Under the pieces are notes generated by a model, which was not told the DNA's origin, did not search any database, and saw only the letters and a list, made by a program, of their open reading frames with translations. From NCBI GenBank assembly GCA_947503935.1, contig CANNFR010000001.1:124001-188000 (forward strand): 64,000 nt of DNA, in the 5' to 3' direction. The stretch comes from an uncultured Paracoccaceae bacterium. GTDB taxonomy: Bacteria; Pseudomonadota; Alphaproteobacteria; Rhodobacterales; Rhodobacteraceae. Shown piece by piece: positions 52,086-60,436 of the stretch (the stretch's first letter is position 1; the number at the start of each line of letters is the position of its first letter). The position numbers were made by a program, and so were the translations under genes.

Positions 52086-53387
52086 ATGACCCAGAACGCG
52101 ACCCTTTCCGACCGGCTTTTCGAGGCGCTGACCGATGACGACACCGACGCGCCGCGCGACATCCCGCAGGCGGCGGCCGAGGCTGAACCGCAGAGCTTCC
52201 TGCGCCATGTGACGGCCCTGTCGCTGACCAAGACGGCCGACGGGCTGATCAACCCCAAACTGGTGCTGAGCTGGCTTTTGGCCCAGGGCGGGGCGCCGGC
52301 CTGGGCGGTGGGTCTGCTGGTGCCGGTGCGCGAGGCCGGGGCCCTTTTGCCGCAGCTTTTCATCGCCGCGCGCATCCGCCGTTTGGCGCGGCGCAAATGG
52401 GCCTGGGCGGCGGGCAGCCTTGGGCAGGGCGCCATGGCCATCCTCATCATGTTGGCCGCGCTGACGCTTGAGGGCGCGGCGTTGGGCCTGGCGGTTGTGG
52501 GCGCGCTGGCGGTTTTGGCGGTGGCGCGCAGTGTCTGTTCGACCTCCTACAAGGACGTTTTGGGCCGCACGGTCGATCAGGGGCGGCGCGGCACCGCGAC
52601 CGGCCTTGCGGGGTCGGTTTCCGCCGCCGCCGTGGTGGCCTTCGCGCTGATCTTGATGACGGGTGTGACCGACCGGTTCGTCACCGTGGCGATGGCGCTG
52701 GGCCTGGCGGGTTCATTCTGGTGTCTGGCCGCCTTCGTCTTTGCGCGCCTCGATGAACAACCCGACCCCGGCGAAGCCGAGGATGAGGGCATCGCCGCCG
52801 CGCTGGGCCAGCTGCGCTATCTGCGCGAGGATAGGGCATTGGTCCGCTTCGTTCTGGTGCGCGGGCTGCTGACGGCCACGGCATTGGCCCCGCCCTATAT
52901 GGTGCTTTTGGGCGGCGAGGGGGCGTTTGGCGCTTTGGGGGCGCTGCTCTTGGCGTCCGCCCTCGCCGCATTGGTCAGCGCCTATGTCTGGGGCCGTCTG
53001 GCCGACCGGTCCAGCCGCACCGTTCTGGCTTTGGCAGGCCTGTTGGGGGCCGTGGCGATGCTGGCGGCTTTGGGCTTGGCCGTCCTGGGGCTGATCGGGG
53101 CGTTCTGGGCCCTCCCCGCAGCGCTTTTCGTGCTGATGCTGGCACATCAGGGGGTGCGGTTGGGGCGGTCAACTTATCTGGTCGATATGGCGCCTGCGGA
53201 TCTGCGCGCGGCCTATACATCGGTCGCCAATACGGTGATCGGAGTGATCCTGATCGCGGCAGGGGCGCTGGGCGCGCTGGCATCGGTCGCGGGCCCCGGC
53301 GCGGTTCTGGCGGTTTTCGCGGCGATGTCGGGCGCCGCTGCAGCACTGGCGCGCGGTCTGCCGCCGCCCAAGCCGGACGAGGCATAA
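52086..53387 (+). CDS. Major facilitator superfamily transporter
   Basis: A 433-residue membrane protein with an acidic cytoplasmic N-terminus of about 40 residues and 11-12 hydrophobic segments. Features include [23 protein letters not shown] and [28 protein letters not shown] near the end of the second half. A long antisense open frame extends upstream over thrS, but the ATG at 52086 is the first consistent start. Substrate unknown. Confidence 0.85.
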   Translation: MTQNATLSDRLFEALTDDDTDAPRDIPQAAAEAEPQSFLRHVTALSLTKTADGLINPKLVLSWLLAQGGAPAWAVGLLVPVREAGALLPQLFIAARIRRLARRKWAWAAGSLGQGAMAILIMLAALTLEGAALGLAVVGALAVLAVARSVCSTSYKDVLGRTVDQGRRGTATGLAGSVSAAAVVAFALILMTGVTDRFVTVAMALGLAGSFWCLAAFVFARLDEQPDPGEAEDEGIAAALGQLRYLREDRALVRFVLVRGLLTATALAPPYMVLLGGEGAFGALGALLLASALAALVSAYVWGRLADRSSRTVLALAGLLGAVAMLAALGLAVLGLIGAFWALPAALFVLMLAHQGVRLGRSTYLVDMAPADLRAAYTSVANTVIGVILIAAGALGALASVAGPGAVLAVFAAMSGAAAALARGLPPPKPDEA

Positions 53388-53443
53388 AGCGGCGTTCACA
53401 CTGTCGGCCTGCCGCGCTATAGCTTTCGAAAAGCGGGGATTTC

Positions 53444-54205
53444 ATGGCTGACCCACATTTTCTTGTCACTGGCGAGGGCAGGCGCCTGGCCTATCACCGC
53501 TCGGACGGTGCGGGCCCCGGTGTGGTCTTCTTGGGTGGCTTCCGCTCGGACATGGACGGCACCAAGGCGCTGCACCTGGAGGCCTGGGCGCAAGCGCAGG
53601 GGCGCGCTTTCCTGCGGTTCGATTACTCCGGCCACGGCCGATCCGACGGCGCCTTTCTGGAGGGCGCCATCGGCGACTGGTTTGAGGATGCTTGCGCGGC
53701 TTTGCAGATGACAGAGGGGCCGCAGGTATTGGTCGGGTCCTCGATGGGCGGGTGGATTTCGCTGCTGGTCGCGCGCGCGATGCCTGAGAAGGTGGCGGGC
53801 CTCGTCACCATCGCCGCCGCGCCCGATTTCACCGAAGACAGCATGTGGGCGGGCTTTGATGCCGATCAACGCCGGGCGCTGGAGGCCGAGGGGCAGGTGG
53901 CGCTGCCGTCGGATTATTCCGACGATCCCTACATCATCACCCGCCGCCTGATCGAAGAGGGGCGCGATCGGCTGGTCTTGCGCGCGCCCTTGCCGCTGGC
54001 CTTTCCGACGCGATTTCTGCAAGGAACGGCGGATGCGGATGTCGACATGTCGGTCGCCTTGCGTCTGCTCGACCATGCCGAGGGCAAGGATATGCGGCTG
54101 ACCTTGGTCAAGGGCGCGGATCACCGCTTTTCAACGCCGGAATGCCTTGCGCTTATCCAGCAATCGGTCGAAGAGGTCATTGAGGCAGTAGAGGCGCGTG
54201 TATGA
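53444..54205 (+). CDS. Alpha/beta-hydrolase-fold esterase/thioesterase-like protein
   Basis: A 253-residue hydrolase with oxyanion region VVFLGGFRSDMDGTKA, nucleophile elbow VGSSMGGW and a late His (GADHRFSTPE). The sequence is close to bacterial ABHD10-like short-chain acyl hydrolases. First of three consecutive hydrolase-fold genes; its stop overlaps the next start (ATGA at 54202-54205). Confidence 0.87.
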   Translation: MADPHFLVTGEGRRLAYHRSDGAGPGVVFLGGFRSDMDGTKALHLEAWAQAQGRAFLRFDYSGHGRSDGAFLEGAIGDWFEDACAALQMTEGPQVLVGSSMGGWISLLVARAMPEKVAGLVTIAAAPDFTEDSMWAGFDADQRRALEAEGQVALPSDYSDDPYIITRRLIEEGRDRLVLRAPLPLAFPTRFLQGTADADVDMSVALRLLDHAEGKDMRLTLVKGADHRFSTPECLALIQQSVEEVIEAVEARV

Positions 54206-55182
54206 GGACCTTTGGTAAGTGGTTGGGGCGTATTCTCCTTTTTGTCGGAGGGTTGTACTTATTGGCTTGGATTGTTGCCCCGCGTGAGCCGGTGGATACC
54301 GAGATCAGCTTTGATGAAAGCGATCTGCCTGGCGACCTGGATGGCTATCTGCGCGAGGCGGAAGAGCAGTTTTCCGACATCACCCCCGGCGTCGAAAAAC
54401 GCATCATCTGGGCAGGGGAGCCCGGGCAAAAGACGCCGCTTTCGATCATCTATCTGCACGGGTTTTCCGGCACCTCCGAGGAAATTCGGCCGGTACCCGA
54501 CAATCTGGCCCGGACGCTGGGCGCGAACCTCTATTTCACGCGTCTGGCGGGCCATGGCCGTGGCAGTGCCGCGATGGCCGAGCCTGCGGCCGGCGATTGG
54601 TTGGAGGATCTGGCCGAGGCTTTGGCCATCGGGCGGGCCATCGGCGATGAGGTGCTGGTGATCGGCACCTCGACTGGGGGCACGCTGGCCGCGATTGCGG
54701 CAACCGATGCCGGGCTTATTCATGCGGTGAAGGGTATCGTTTTCGTCTCGCCCAATTTCCGCCTGCGTAACCCGGCTGCGCCGATCCTGACGATGCCGTT
54801 CGGGCGCTATTGGGGCCCTCTCCTGGCCGGCAGGGAGATCGGGTTTGACCCCGTCAACGAAGATCACGCGCGATATTGGACCTATCGTTACCCGTCCCTC
54901 GCCGCCTTTCCGATGGGAGCTTTGGTGAAATACGCGCGCGGCCTTGATTATTCCGGCGTCACGACGCCCGCGATCTTCATCTATTCCGAGGACGATCAGG
55001 TGATTTCGCCTCGTGCAGTGCGCAATGTCGCCGCGCAATGGGGCGCGGTGGTGGAGGTGATGCCGGTGGTGCTGGGGCCCGGGGACGATCCTTATGCGCA
55101 TGTGCTGGCGGGGGATGTCCTGTCGCCCAGCCAGACTGAACCGATGGTGCAAACAGTCTTGGAGTGGATGGGCCGCCTGTGA
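54202..55182 (+). CDS. Membrane-anchored alpha/beta hydrolase
   Basis: A 326-residue protein with an N-terminal hydrophobic anchor (WLGRILLFVGGLYLLAWIVA). The hydrolase domain has IIYLHGFSGTSEEIRPVPDNLA, the nucleophile elbow VIGTSTGGT and EDDQVISPRAV for the acid residue. Probably acts on lipids or esters on the periplasmic side. The early part has lower GC than its neighbours. It ends in a GTGA overlap with the third hydrolase gene. Confidence 0.85.
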   Translation: MRTFGKWLGRILLFVGGLYLLAWIVAPREPVDTEISFDESDLPGDLDGYLREAEEQFSDITPGVEKRIIWAGEPGQKTPLSIIYLHGFSGTSEEIRPVPDNLARTLGANLYFTRLAGHGRGSAAMAEPAAGDWLEDLAEALAIGRAIGDEVLVIGTSTGGTLAAIAATDAGLIHAVKGIVFVSPNFRLRNPAAPILTMPFGRYWGPLLAGREIGFDPVNEDHARYWTYRYPSLAAFPMGALVKYARGLDYSGVTTPAIFIYSEDDQVISPRAVRNVAAQWGAVVEVMPVVLGPGDDPYAHVLAGDVLSPSQTEPMVQTVLEWMGRL

Positions 55183-55889
55183 CCGAACCGCTTGTCCTTT
55201 TGCCGGCCATGATGTGCGATGCGCGGATGTGGATCACGCAGGTCGCGGCGCTCAGCCGGGACCGGGCCGTGATTGTCGCGCCGACCCATCTGGGCGCTTC
55301 GGTGGGCGAGGTGGCCGCGCAGGTGTTGGAGGCCAGCCCGCGCCGGTTCGCGCTGGCGGGGCTGGGGCTGGGCGGGGTTGTGGCAATGGAGGTGCTGCGC
55401 CGCGCGCCCGAACGGGTGACGCGGATCGCCCTGATGGCGACGGAAGCCTTGGCCGAGACGCCGCAATCGGCGGCGATGCGCGAAGAGGGCATCGTGGCGG
55501 TCAAGGGCGGGCGGCTGGCCGATGTCGTGCGCACCATGCCCGCCACGGCGGCTTTGGCGCCGGGGCCATACCGGCCGGACGTGCAGGCCTTGGTGCAGCA
55601 GATGGCGGCAGATCTGGGCCCGGATGTCTATGTGCGGCAATCGCGGCTGATGCAGCGGCGGCCAGACCAGCAGCGCGCCTTGCGGCAATTGCGGGCACCT
55701 GCATTGATTTTGGCCGGGGCACATGACACGGCCTTTCCGGTGCGCCGACACGAGGTCATTGCCGAGCTGATTGTGTCTGCTGATCTGGAAGTCATTGAAA
55801 ATGCGGGCCACCTGGCCCCTCTGGAGGCGCCGGAGGCCGTGACCAGAGCGCTGGGCCGGTGGTTGAACGCGCCGTTTCGCCTGACGTGA
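55179..55889 (+). CDS. Alpha/beta-hydrolase-fold protein with substituted nucleophile
   Basis: A 236-residue protein with hydrolase-fold layout (LVLLPAMMCDARMW, APALILAGAHDTAFPVRRH, then VIENAGHLAPLEAPEAV with the acid and His positions). The elbow reads G61-L-G63-L-G65, with Gly where the catalytic Ser, Asp or Cys should be, so it is probably not a classical hydrolase. GTG at 55179 is preferred because it overlaps the previous stop; ATG at 55164 is the alternative. Confidence 0.78.
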   Translation: MTEPLVLLPAMMCDARMWITQVAALSRDRAVIVAPTHLGASVGEVAAQVLEASPRRFALAGLGLGGVVAMEVLRRAPERVTRIALMATEALAETPQSAAMREEGIVAVKGGRLADVVRTMPATAALAPGPYRPDVQALVQQMAADLGPDVYVRQSRLMQRRPDQQRALRQLRAPALILAGAHDTAFPVRRHEVIAELIVSADLEVIENAGHLAPLEAPEAVTRALGRWLNAPFRLT

Positions 55890-55896
55890 ACTGAAT

Positions 55897-55953
55897 GCTC
55901 CTCGTGCGCTGTCGCTTCTCGTCGCGATGAGAAGCCTTTGGCGCACGAAGAGC
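55897..55953. repeat. Palindromic element, copy C (related to 25184 and 29049)
   Basis: Outer arms GCTCCTCGTGCGC (55897-55909) and GCGCACGAAGAGC (55941-55953) pair except for one internal position. Inner stem is GCTTCTC/GAGAAGC (55914-55935). It shares the CTCGTGCGC and CGCTTCTC blocks with copies A and B but lacks the second inner hairpin. It lies between the convergent ends of the hydrolase and phaZ genes and may terminate both. Confidence 0.65.
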
Positions 55954-55962
55954 GATTATGGT

Positions 55963-57228
55963 TCAGGCGCTGCGCAATTTGGGCCTGCGTCCGCGCGGGC
56001 CTGAATGCGTGTCGATGAAATCGAGCACCAAAGGCCGGATGTTGTTGCGCCAGCTCTTGCCGGCAAAGATGCCATAATGGCCTGCGCCGGGCTCGACATG
56101 GCGCGCTTTCTTTTCCTCCGGCAGGCCGGTCAGCAGATCGAGCGCGGCGAGACACTGCCCTGGGGCCGAGATATCGTCCTTCTCGCCCTCAACGATCTTT
56201 ACCGCCACCTTGGTGATCTTGCCGATATCCACATCGTGACCGGCCACGGTAAAGGCATTCCGCGCGATCACCCGCTTTTTAAAGATACGCTCAACCGTCG
56301 ACATGTAAAATTCGGCCGTCATGTCCATGACGGCAAGGTATTCATCGTAGAACCGGTTGTGCTTGTCGTGATCGCCGTCCTCGCCCTTGGCGACATGCAG
56401 GATCTGATCGAAGAAGGCCTGGCCGTGGCGTTCGGCGTTCATTGAGATGAAGGACGAAAGCTGCGCGAGGCCAGGATAGACCATGCGCCCCACGCCGGGA
56501 TATTTGAACCCGACGCGCTGCAGGGCCAGATGCTCAAGCTGGCCCATCGTCACCCGGCGGCCGAAATCGGTGACCTCGGTGGGGGCGGCGTCGGGGTCAA
56601 CCGGGCCGCCGATCAGGGTGAGCGTGCGTGGCTGCGCCTCGGGCTCAAGCTCGGCCAGGTAGGCCGTTGCGGCCAATGCCAGGGGGACGGGCTGGCAGAC
56701 TGCGATCACATGGGTGTCGGGGCCCAGGAACCGCATAAATTCCATAAGGTAGAGGGTATAATCCTCAATATCGAACTTGCCGACGGAAACCGGGATATCA
56801 CGGGCATTGTGCCAGTCGGTGATATAGACCTCGGCATCCGGCAAAAGGCTGGACACGGTCGATCGCAAAAGCGTGGCATAATGCCCCGACATTGGGGCGA
56901 CCAGCAGAACCCGCCGCTTCTTGGGTGCGCGTTTGGCCACATTGAAATGGATCAGATCGCCAAACGGCTTTTCGATCAGCTTCTCGATCTCGACCACATG
57001 GTCGCGGCCATCTTCCGCCACCACCGTGTGAATGCCCCAATCGGGCTTGGCCACCATGCGGCTGAACGTCCGCTCGGTCACCTCGCCCCAGGCGGCGATC
57101 ATCTGAAACATTGGATGGGGGATCAGCCCCGTCTGAGGATATGACCCGATGGCCTGCGCCGTCGCGCCCAACCATTGGTTGGTGTTGCGGAGGGTTTCCA
57201 TCCAATCATAGGCAGCCATGTAACGCAT
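55963..57228 (-). CDS. phaZ: Intracellular polyhydroxyalkanoate depolymerase
   Basis: A 421-residue depolymerase for storage granules. It has the family segments RRVLLVAPMSGHYATLLRSTV, VYITDWHNARDIP and VIAVCQPVPLALAATAYLAE; the Cys of VCQPVP is the expected nucleophile of this class. A late His is in VEPGAGHYGIFAG. Start at 57228 has AGGAG 7 bases upstream. Divergent from phaC, with a candidate PhaR site between them. Confidence 0.93.
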   Translation of the reverse strand: MRYMAAYDWMETLRNTNQWLGATAQAIGSYPQTGLIPHPMFQMIAAWGEVTERTFSRMVAKPDWGIHTVVAEDGRDHVVEIEKLIEKPFGDLIHFNVAKRAPKKRRVLLVAPMSGHYATLLRSTVSSLLPDAEVYITDWHNARDIPVSVGKFDIEDYTLYLMEFMRFLGPDTHVIAVCQPVPLALAATAYLAELEPEAQPRTLTLIGGPVDPDAAPTEVTDFGRRVTMGQLEHLALQRVGFKYPGVGRMVYPGLAQLSSFISMNAERHGQAFFDQILHVAKGEDGDHDKHNRFYDEYLAVMDMTAEFYMSTVERIFKKRVIARNAFTVAGHDVDIGKITKVAVKIVEGEKDDISAPGQCLAALDLLTGLPEEKKARHVEPGAGHYGIFAGKSWRNNIRPLVLDFIDTHSGPRGRRPKLRSA

Positions 57229-57296
57229 AGCCCTGCTCCTTCTCCGGTTTGTACCCGGTTCAAAATCGCCGCTTTGCCCCCCAGCCCCACGGCGCT

Positions 57297-57315
57297 ATGC
57301 TGCACGTGCGCAATG
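57297..57315. promoter_or_regulatory. Candidate PhaR operator in the phaZ-phaC gap
   Basis: ATGCTGCACGTGCGCAATG contains CTGC-N4-GC and resembles the arm ATGCTGCACTGCGG found upstream of phaP. PhaR repressors of related bacteria bind TGC/GCA-rich CTGC-N3-4-GCAG-type sites. It lies 19 bases before the phaC start. Confidence 0.4.
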
Positions 57316-57333
57316 TAGGGGGGAAAAAACAAT

Positions 57334-59127
57334 ATGACAACTGACGAACCCGATGCCGCCGCCAATCTGGAGCGTCTGAATGAAAATCTGGCCAAGGTTG
57401 AGGAATTAAGCCAAAGGCTTGTTGCAGCGATGTCGCACAAGCGCCAGATCGATCCATCTCTGCAGGGCCCAAGTCAGGATATGTTCATGAAGGCGGCTGC
57501 CGCCTACATGGCCGAAATGATGGCGAACCCCTCAAAAATGCTGGAGAATCAGATCAGCTATTGGGGCAAATCACTGAAACACTACGTTGAAGCGCAGGAG
57601 CAATTGGCCAAGGGCAAATTGCAAGCGCCCCCAGACAATACCCCGAAGGACCGTCGTTTCGCGAACCCGTTATGGGAGACGCACCCCTACTTCAATTACA
57701 TCAAACAGCAGTATCTGATGTCGGCAGAGGCGATCCAGCATGCGGTCGACGACCTTGATCACCTCGACGCCAAGGACAAGAAGCGGGTCGAGTATTTCTC
57801 GCGTCAGATCATGGATATGTTCTCACCAACCAATTTTCTGGGTACCAATCCTGAGGCTCTGGCCAAGGCCGTTGAAACGGATGGGCAAAGCCTTGTGGAC
57901 GGTCTGCAAAATCTTGTGCGCGACCTTGAGGCCAATGACGGCGACCTTCTGGTGACATTGGCTGATCGGGATGCCTTCAAGGTCGGCAAGAATATCGCCA
58001 CAACCGAAGGATCGGTCGTCTACCGCAACCGCATGTTCGAACTGATCCAGTACGCACCGACGACCGACAAGGTGCACAAGACGCCTTTGGTGATCTTTCC
58101 GCCCTGGATCAACAAGTTCTACATTCTCGACCTCAAGCCGCAGAACAGCCTGATCAAATGGATCGTTGATCAGGGTTTCACGCTCTTCGTTGTGTCCTGG
58201 GTCAACCCCGATGCAAGCTACGCCGATGTCGGTCTGGATACCTATGTCGAGGAGGGGTATCTTGAGGCGATCGCCCAGGCCAAGGCGATCACGGGCGAGG
58301 ATAAGGTGAACGTCGTCGGCTATTGCATCGGCGGCACGACGCTGTCGCTGACCCTGTCGCTGATGCACAAGCGCAAGGACAAATCGATCAAATCGGCCAC
58401 CTTCTTCACCACGCTTACCGATTTCTCGGACCAGGGCGAGATGACGGTGTTCCTGAACGACGATTTCGTCGACGGGATTGAGCGTGAGGTGGCCGAGAAG
58501 GGGATGCTGGAGAGCTTCTTCATGTCGCGGACCTTCTCGTATCTGCGCTCAAACGATCTGATCTATGGCCCGGCGATCCGCAGCTACATGATGGGCGAGG
58601 CGCCGCCGGCTTTTGACCTGCTCTATTGGAACGGCGACGGGACGAACCTGCCCGCGCGGATGTCGGTCGAGTATCTGCGGGGTCTGTGCCAGGACGATCT
58701 TTTTGCCCAGGGCGGCTTTGATCTTCTGGGTGAGACACTGTCGATCAAGGACGTGCGGGTACCGCTTTGCGCCATTGCGTGTGAGACCGATCATATCGCG
58801 GCGTGGAAATCGTCGTATGAGGGGATCCGGGCGATGGGAGCCAAGGACAAGACATTCATCCTGTCGGAATCCGGGCATATCGCCGGCATCGTGAACCCGC
58901 CGTCGAAGAAGAAATATGGCCACTACACAAATGACGATTGGCCCGAGGCGCCGGACGACTGGCTGAAGGGTGCAGACTATACGGAAGGGTCATGGTGGCC
59001 ACGCTGGGGCGGGTGGCTTGCCAAGAAGTCAGGCGCCAAGGTTGCGGCCCGCAAACCCGGTGATTCCAAGCATCCGGTGTTGGCCGAAGCACCTGGAACC
59101 TATGTGGTGGCCACGCCAAAGGCTTGA
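57334..59127 (+). CDS. phaC: Class I poly(3-hydroxyalkanoate) synthase
   Basis: A 597-residue PHA polymerase. Cys331 in VGYCIGGTTLSLTLSL is the acyl-carrying nucleophile; the late Asp (ACETDHIAAWKSSYEG) and His (SESGHIAGIVNPP) complete the triad. The C-terminal DDWLKGADYTEGSWWPRW is typical. Polymerises 3-hydroxyacyl-CoA on granules. Preceded by a GGGGGGA ribosome site and followed by phaP and phaR. Confidence 0.96.
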   Translation: MTTDEPDAAANLERLNENLAKVEELSQRLVAAMSHKRQIDPSLQGPSQDMFMKAAAAYMAEMMANPSKMLENQISYWGKSLKHYVEAQEQLAKGKLQAPPDNTPKDRRFANPLWETHPYFNYIKQQYLMSAEAIQHAVDDLDHLDAKDKKRVEYFSRQIMDMFSPTNFLGTNPEALAKAVETDGQSLVDGLQNLVRDLEANDGDLLVTLADRDAFKVGKNIATTEGSVVYRNRMFELIQYAPTTDKVHKTPLVIFPPWINKFYILDLKPQNSLIKWIVDQGFTLFVVSWVNPDASYADVGLDTYVEEGYLEAIAQAKAITGEDKVNVVGYCIGGTTLSLTLSLMHKRKDKSIKSATFFTTLTDFSDQGEMTVFLNDDFVDGIEREVAEKGMLESFFMSRTFSYLRSNDLIYGPAIRSYMMGEAPPAFDLLYWNGDGTNLPARMSVEYLRGLCQDDLFAQGGFDLLGETLSIKDVRVPLCAIACETDHIAAWKSSYEGIRAMGAKDKTFILSESGHIAGIVNPPSKKKYGHYTNDDWPEAPDDWLKGADYTEGSWWPRWGGWLAKKSGAKVAARKPGDSKHPVLAEAPGTYVVATPKA

Positions 59128-59154
59128 TTTTTCTGCATTTGAAAAATTTTCTTG

Positions 59155-59193
59155 CCGCAGTGCAGCATTTTCCCTTGAAATGCTGCACTGCGG
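59155..59193. promoter_or_regulatory. Perfect 16-bp inverted repeat upstream of phaP (candidate PhaR operator/phaC terminator)
   Basis: CCGCAGTGCAGCATTT (59155-59170) and AAATGCTGCACTGCGG (59178-59193) are exact reverse complements around a 7-base loop. Each arm contains a CTGC-N3-GC(A/G)G half, the known style of PhaR target. It lies between phaC and phaP, 63 bases before the phaP start. It can serve both as terminator hairpin and as operator. Confidence 0.6.
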
Positions 59194-59256
59194 CATGTAT
59201 CTATGCTCCAGACGAACAACGGGGGTGGCCCCCAAGACACGAACAGGAGCAAGACA

Positions 59257-59706
59257 ATGGCTAAGACCCAAGATTTCTCGAAAATGATGCAAGACATGAT
59301 GGCTTCGTTCCCGGTTGACGCAGGCGCCATGCAGGACGCGTTCAAGACCTCGGCCGCTCTGGGCGAGAAGATGTCGAAAGTGGCTCTGGAAGCCGCTGAG
59401 AAGTCGACCGAAATCTCGAACGCGTGGACCAAATCGACCATCGCCAAAATGGGCGACATCTCGAAGGTCAAGTCCGAGCCGGCCGATTACACCAAAGCAA
59501 TGACCGATTTCGCGTCCGCCCAGGGTGAAGCAATGGCCGAAACCATGGCCGCTTTCGCCGAAGTTGCGAAAAAAGTGCAGATGGAAACGGTTGAGCTGAT
59601 GATGGCTGCTGGCAAGGACTTCTCGGAAGACGCCTCGGCCGCCGTCAAGAAAGCCACGAACGAAGCGACCAGCGCCGCCAAGAAAATGGCCGCTGCCGCG
59701 AAGTAA
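59257..59706 (+). CDS. phaP: Phasin (PHA granule-associated protein)
   Basis: A 149-residue, Ala/Met/Lys-rich, wholly helical protein with heptad-like repeats and an amphipathic C-terminus (ATNEATSAAKKMAAAAK). Coats storage granules. ATG at 59257 has AGGAG 8 bases upstream. Usually the strongest PhaR-controlled gene; the preceding inverted repeat fits that. Confidence 0.92.
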   Translation: MAKTQDFSKMMQDMMASFPVDAGAMQDAFKTSAALGEKMSKVALEAAEKSTEISNAWTKSTIAKMGDISKVKSEPADYTKAMTDFASAQGEAMAETMAAFAEVAKKVQMETVELMMAAGKDFSEDASAAVKKATNEATSAAKKMAAAAK

Positions 59707-59758
59707 GAGATAGGTCAGCGGGCCGGGGCCCTCCCCCTCGGACCCAACGCCTTCAAGG

Positions 59759-59785
59759 GCGGGCTGTGAAAAGCCCGCTCTTTCC
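59759..59785 (+). terminator. Rho-independent terminator after phaP
   Basis: GCGGGCT (59759-59765) and AGCCCGC (59772-59778) with a 6-base loop, followed by TCTTTCC and TTTT. Best terminator of the window. It separates phaP from phaR. Confidence 0.75.
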
Positions 59786-59789
59786 TTTT

Positions 59790-59822
59790 CTGCAGTGCCG
59801 TCTTAAGCTTTCTGCGCTGCAA
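59790..59822. promoter_or_regulatory. TGC-rich site upstream of phaR (possible autoregulation)
   Basis: CTGCAGTGCCG (59790-59800) and CTGCGCTGCAA (59812-59822) lie between the phaP terminator and the phaR start. TGC-rich sequence in this position agrees with the known autoregulation of phaR in Paracoccus-type loci. No perfect palindrome is formed. Confidence 0.35.
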
Positions 59823-59844
59823 CATGACCGGGAGGCGCCGCAAC

Positions 59845-60402
59845 GTGGCCGACAAGACAGAAAAGCTGCTGATCAAGCGCTATGCCAGCCGCCGCCTCTA
59901 CAACACCGAAACCAGCGACTACGTGACCCTGGACGACATCGCCGCGTTCATCCGGGCAGGCCGCGAGGTGCAGATTGTCGATCTGAAATCGGGCGACGAC
60001 CTGACGCGGCAATACCTTCTGCAGATCATTGCCGAGCATGAAAGCCGGGGCGAGAACGTCCTGCCGCTGAACGTGCTGACCGATCTGGTGCGCAGCTACA
60101 CCAACCAGGCGCAATCGATCGTGCCGCAATTCCTGGCCGCCTCGTTCGAGATGCTGCGCGATGGGCAGTCGAAAGTGCTGGAGAACCTGGGTACCATGAA
60201 CCCGATGGCCAGTATGCCGGGTTTCGACGCGATGAAGGCCCAGCAGGAAGCGTTCATGAAGGCGATGACAGGTGGGATAGCCGGCGGCTGGTCGGCGCCT
60301 GCGAAAGAGGACGACGAGGAAAGCTCGGCCTCGGAAGATCTGTCGGACATCAAAAAGCAGCTGGCCGAATTGCAGGCCAAGCTGTCGAAGATGGACAAGT
60401 AG
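59845..60402 (+). CDS. phaR: Polyhydroxyalkanoate synthesis repressor PhaR
   Basis: A 185-residue regulator. The N-terminal PHB/PHA accumulation regulator domain is plain (LLIKRYASRRLYNTETSDYVTLDDIAAFIRAGREVQIVD), followed by the second domain (SRGENVLPLNVLTDLVRSY) and an acidic, coiled C-terminus. GTG at 59845 is chosen because GGGAGG lies 9 bases upstream; ATG at 59824 has no ribosome site. Senses PHA and derepresses phaP when polymer is present. Confidence 0.93.
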   Translation: MADKTEKLLIKRYASRRLYNTETSDYVTLDDIAAFIRAGREVQIVDLKSGDDLTRQYLLQIIAEHESRGENVLPLNVLTDLVRSYTNQAQSIVPQFLAASFEMLRDGQSKVLENLGTMNPMASMPGFDAMKAQQEAFMKAMTGGIAGGWSAPAKEDDEESSASEDLSDIKKQLAELQAKLSKMDK

Positions 60403-60436
60403 CGCATTAGATAGCCCTGACGCCCAGGGCTCTTGC

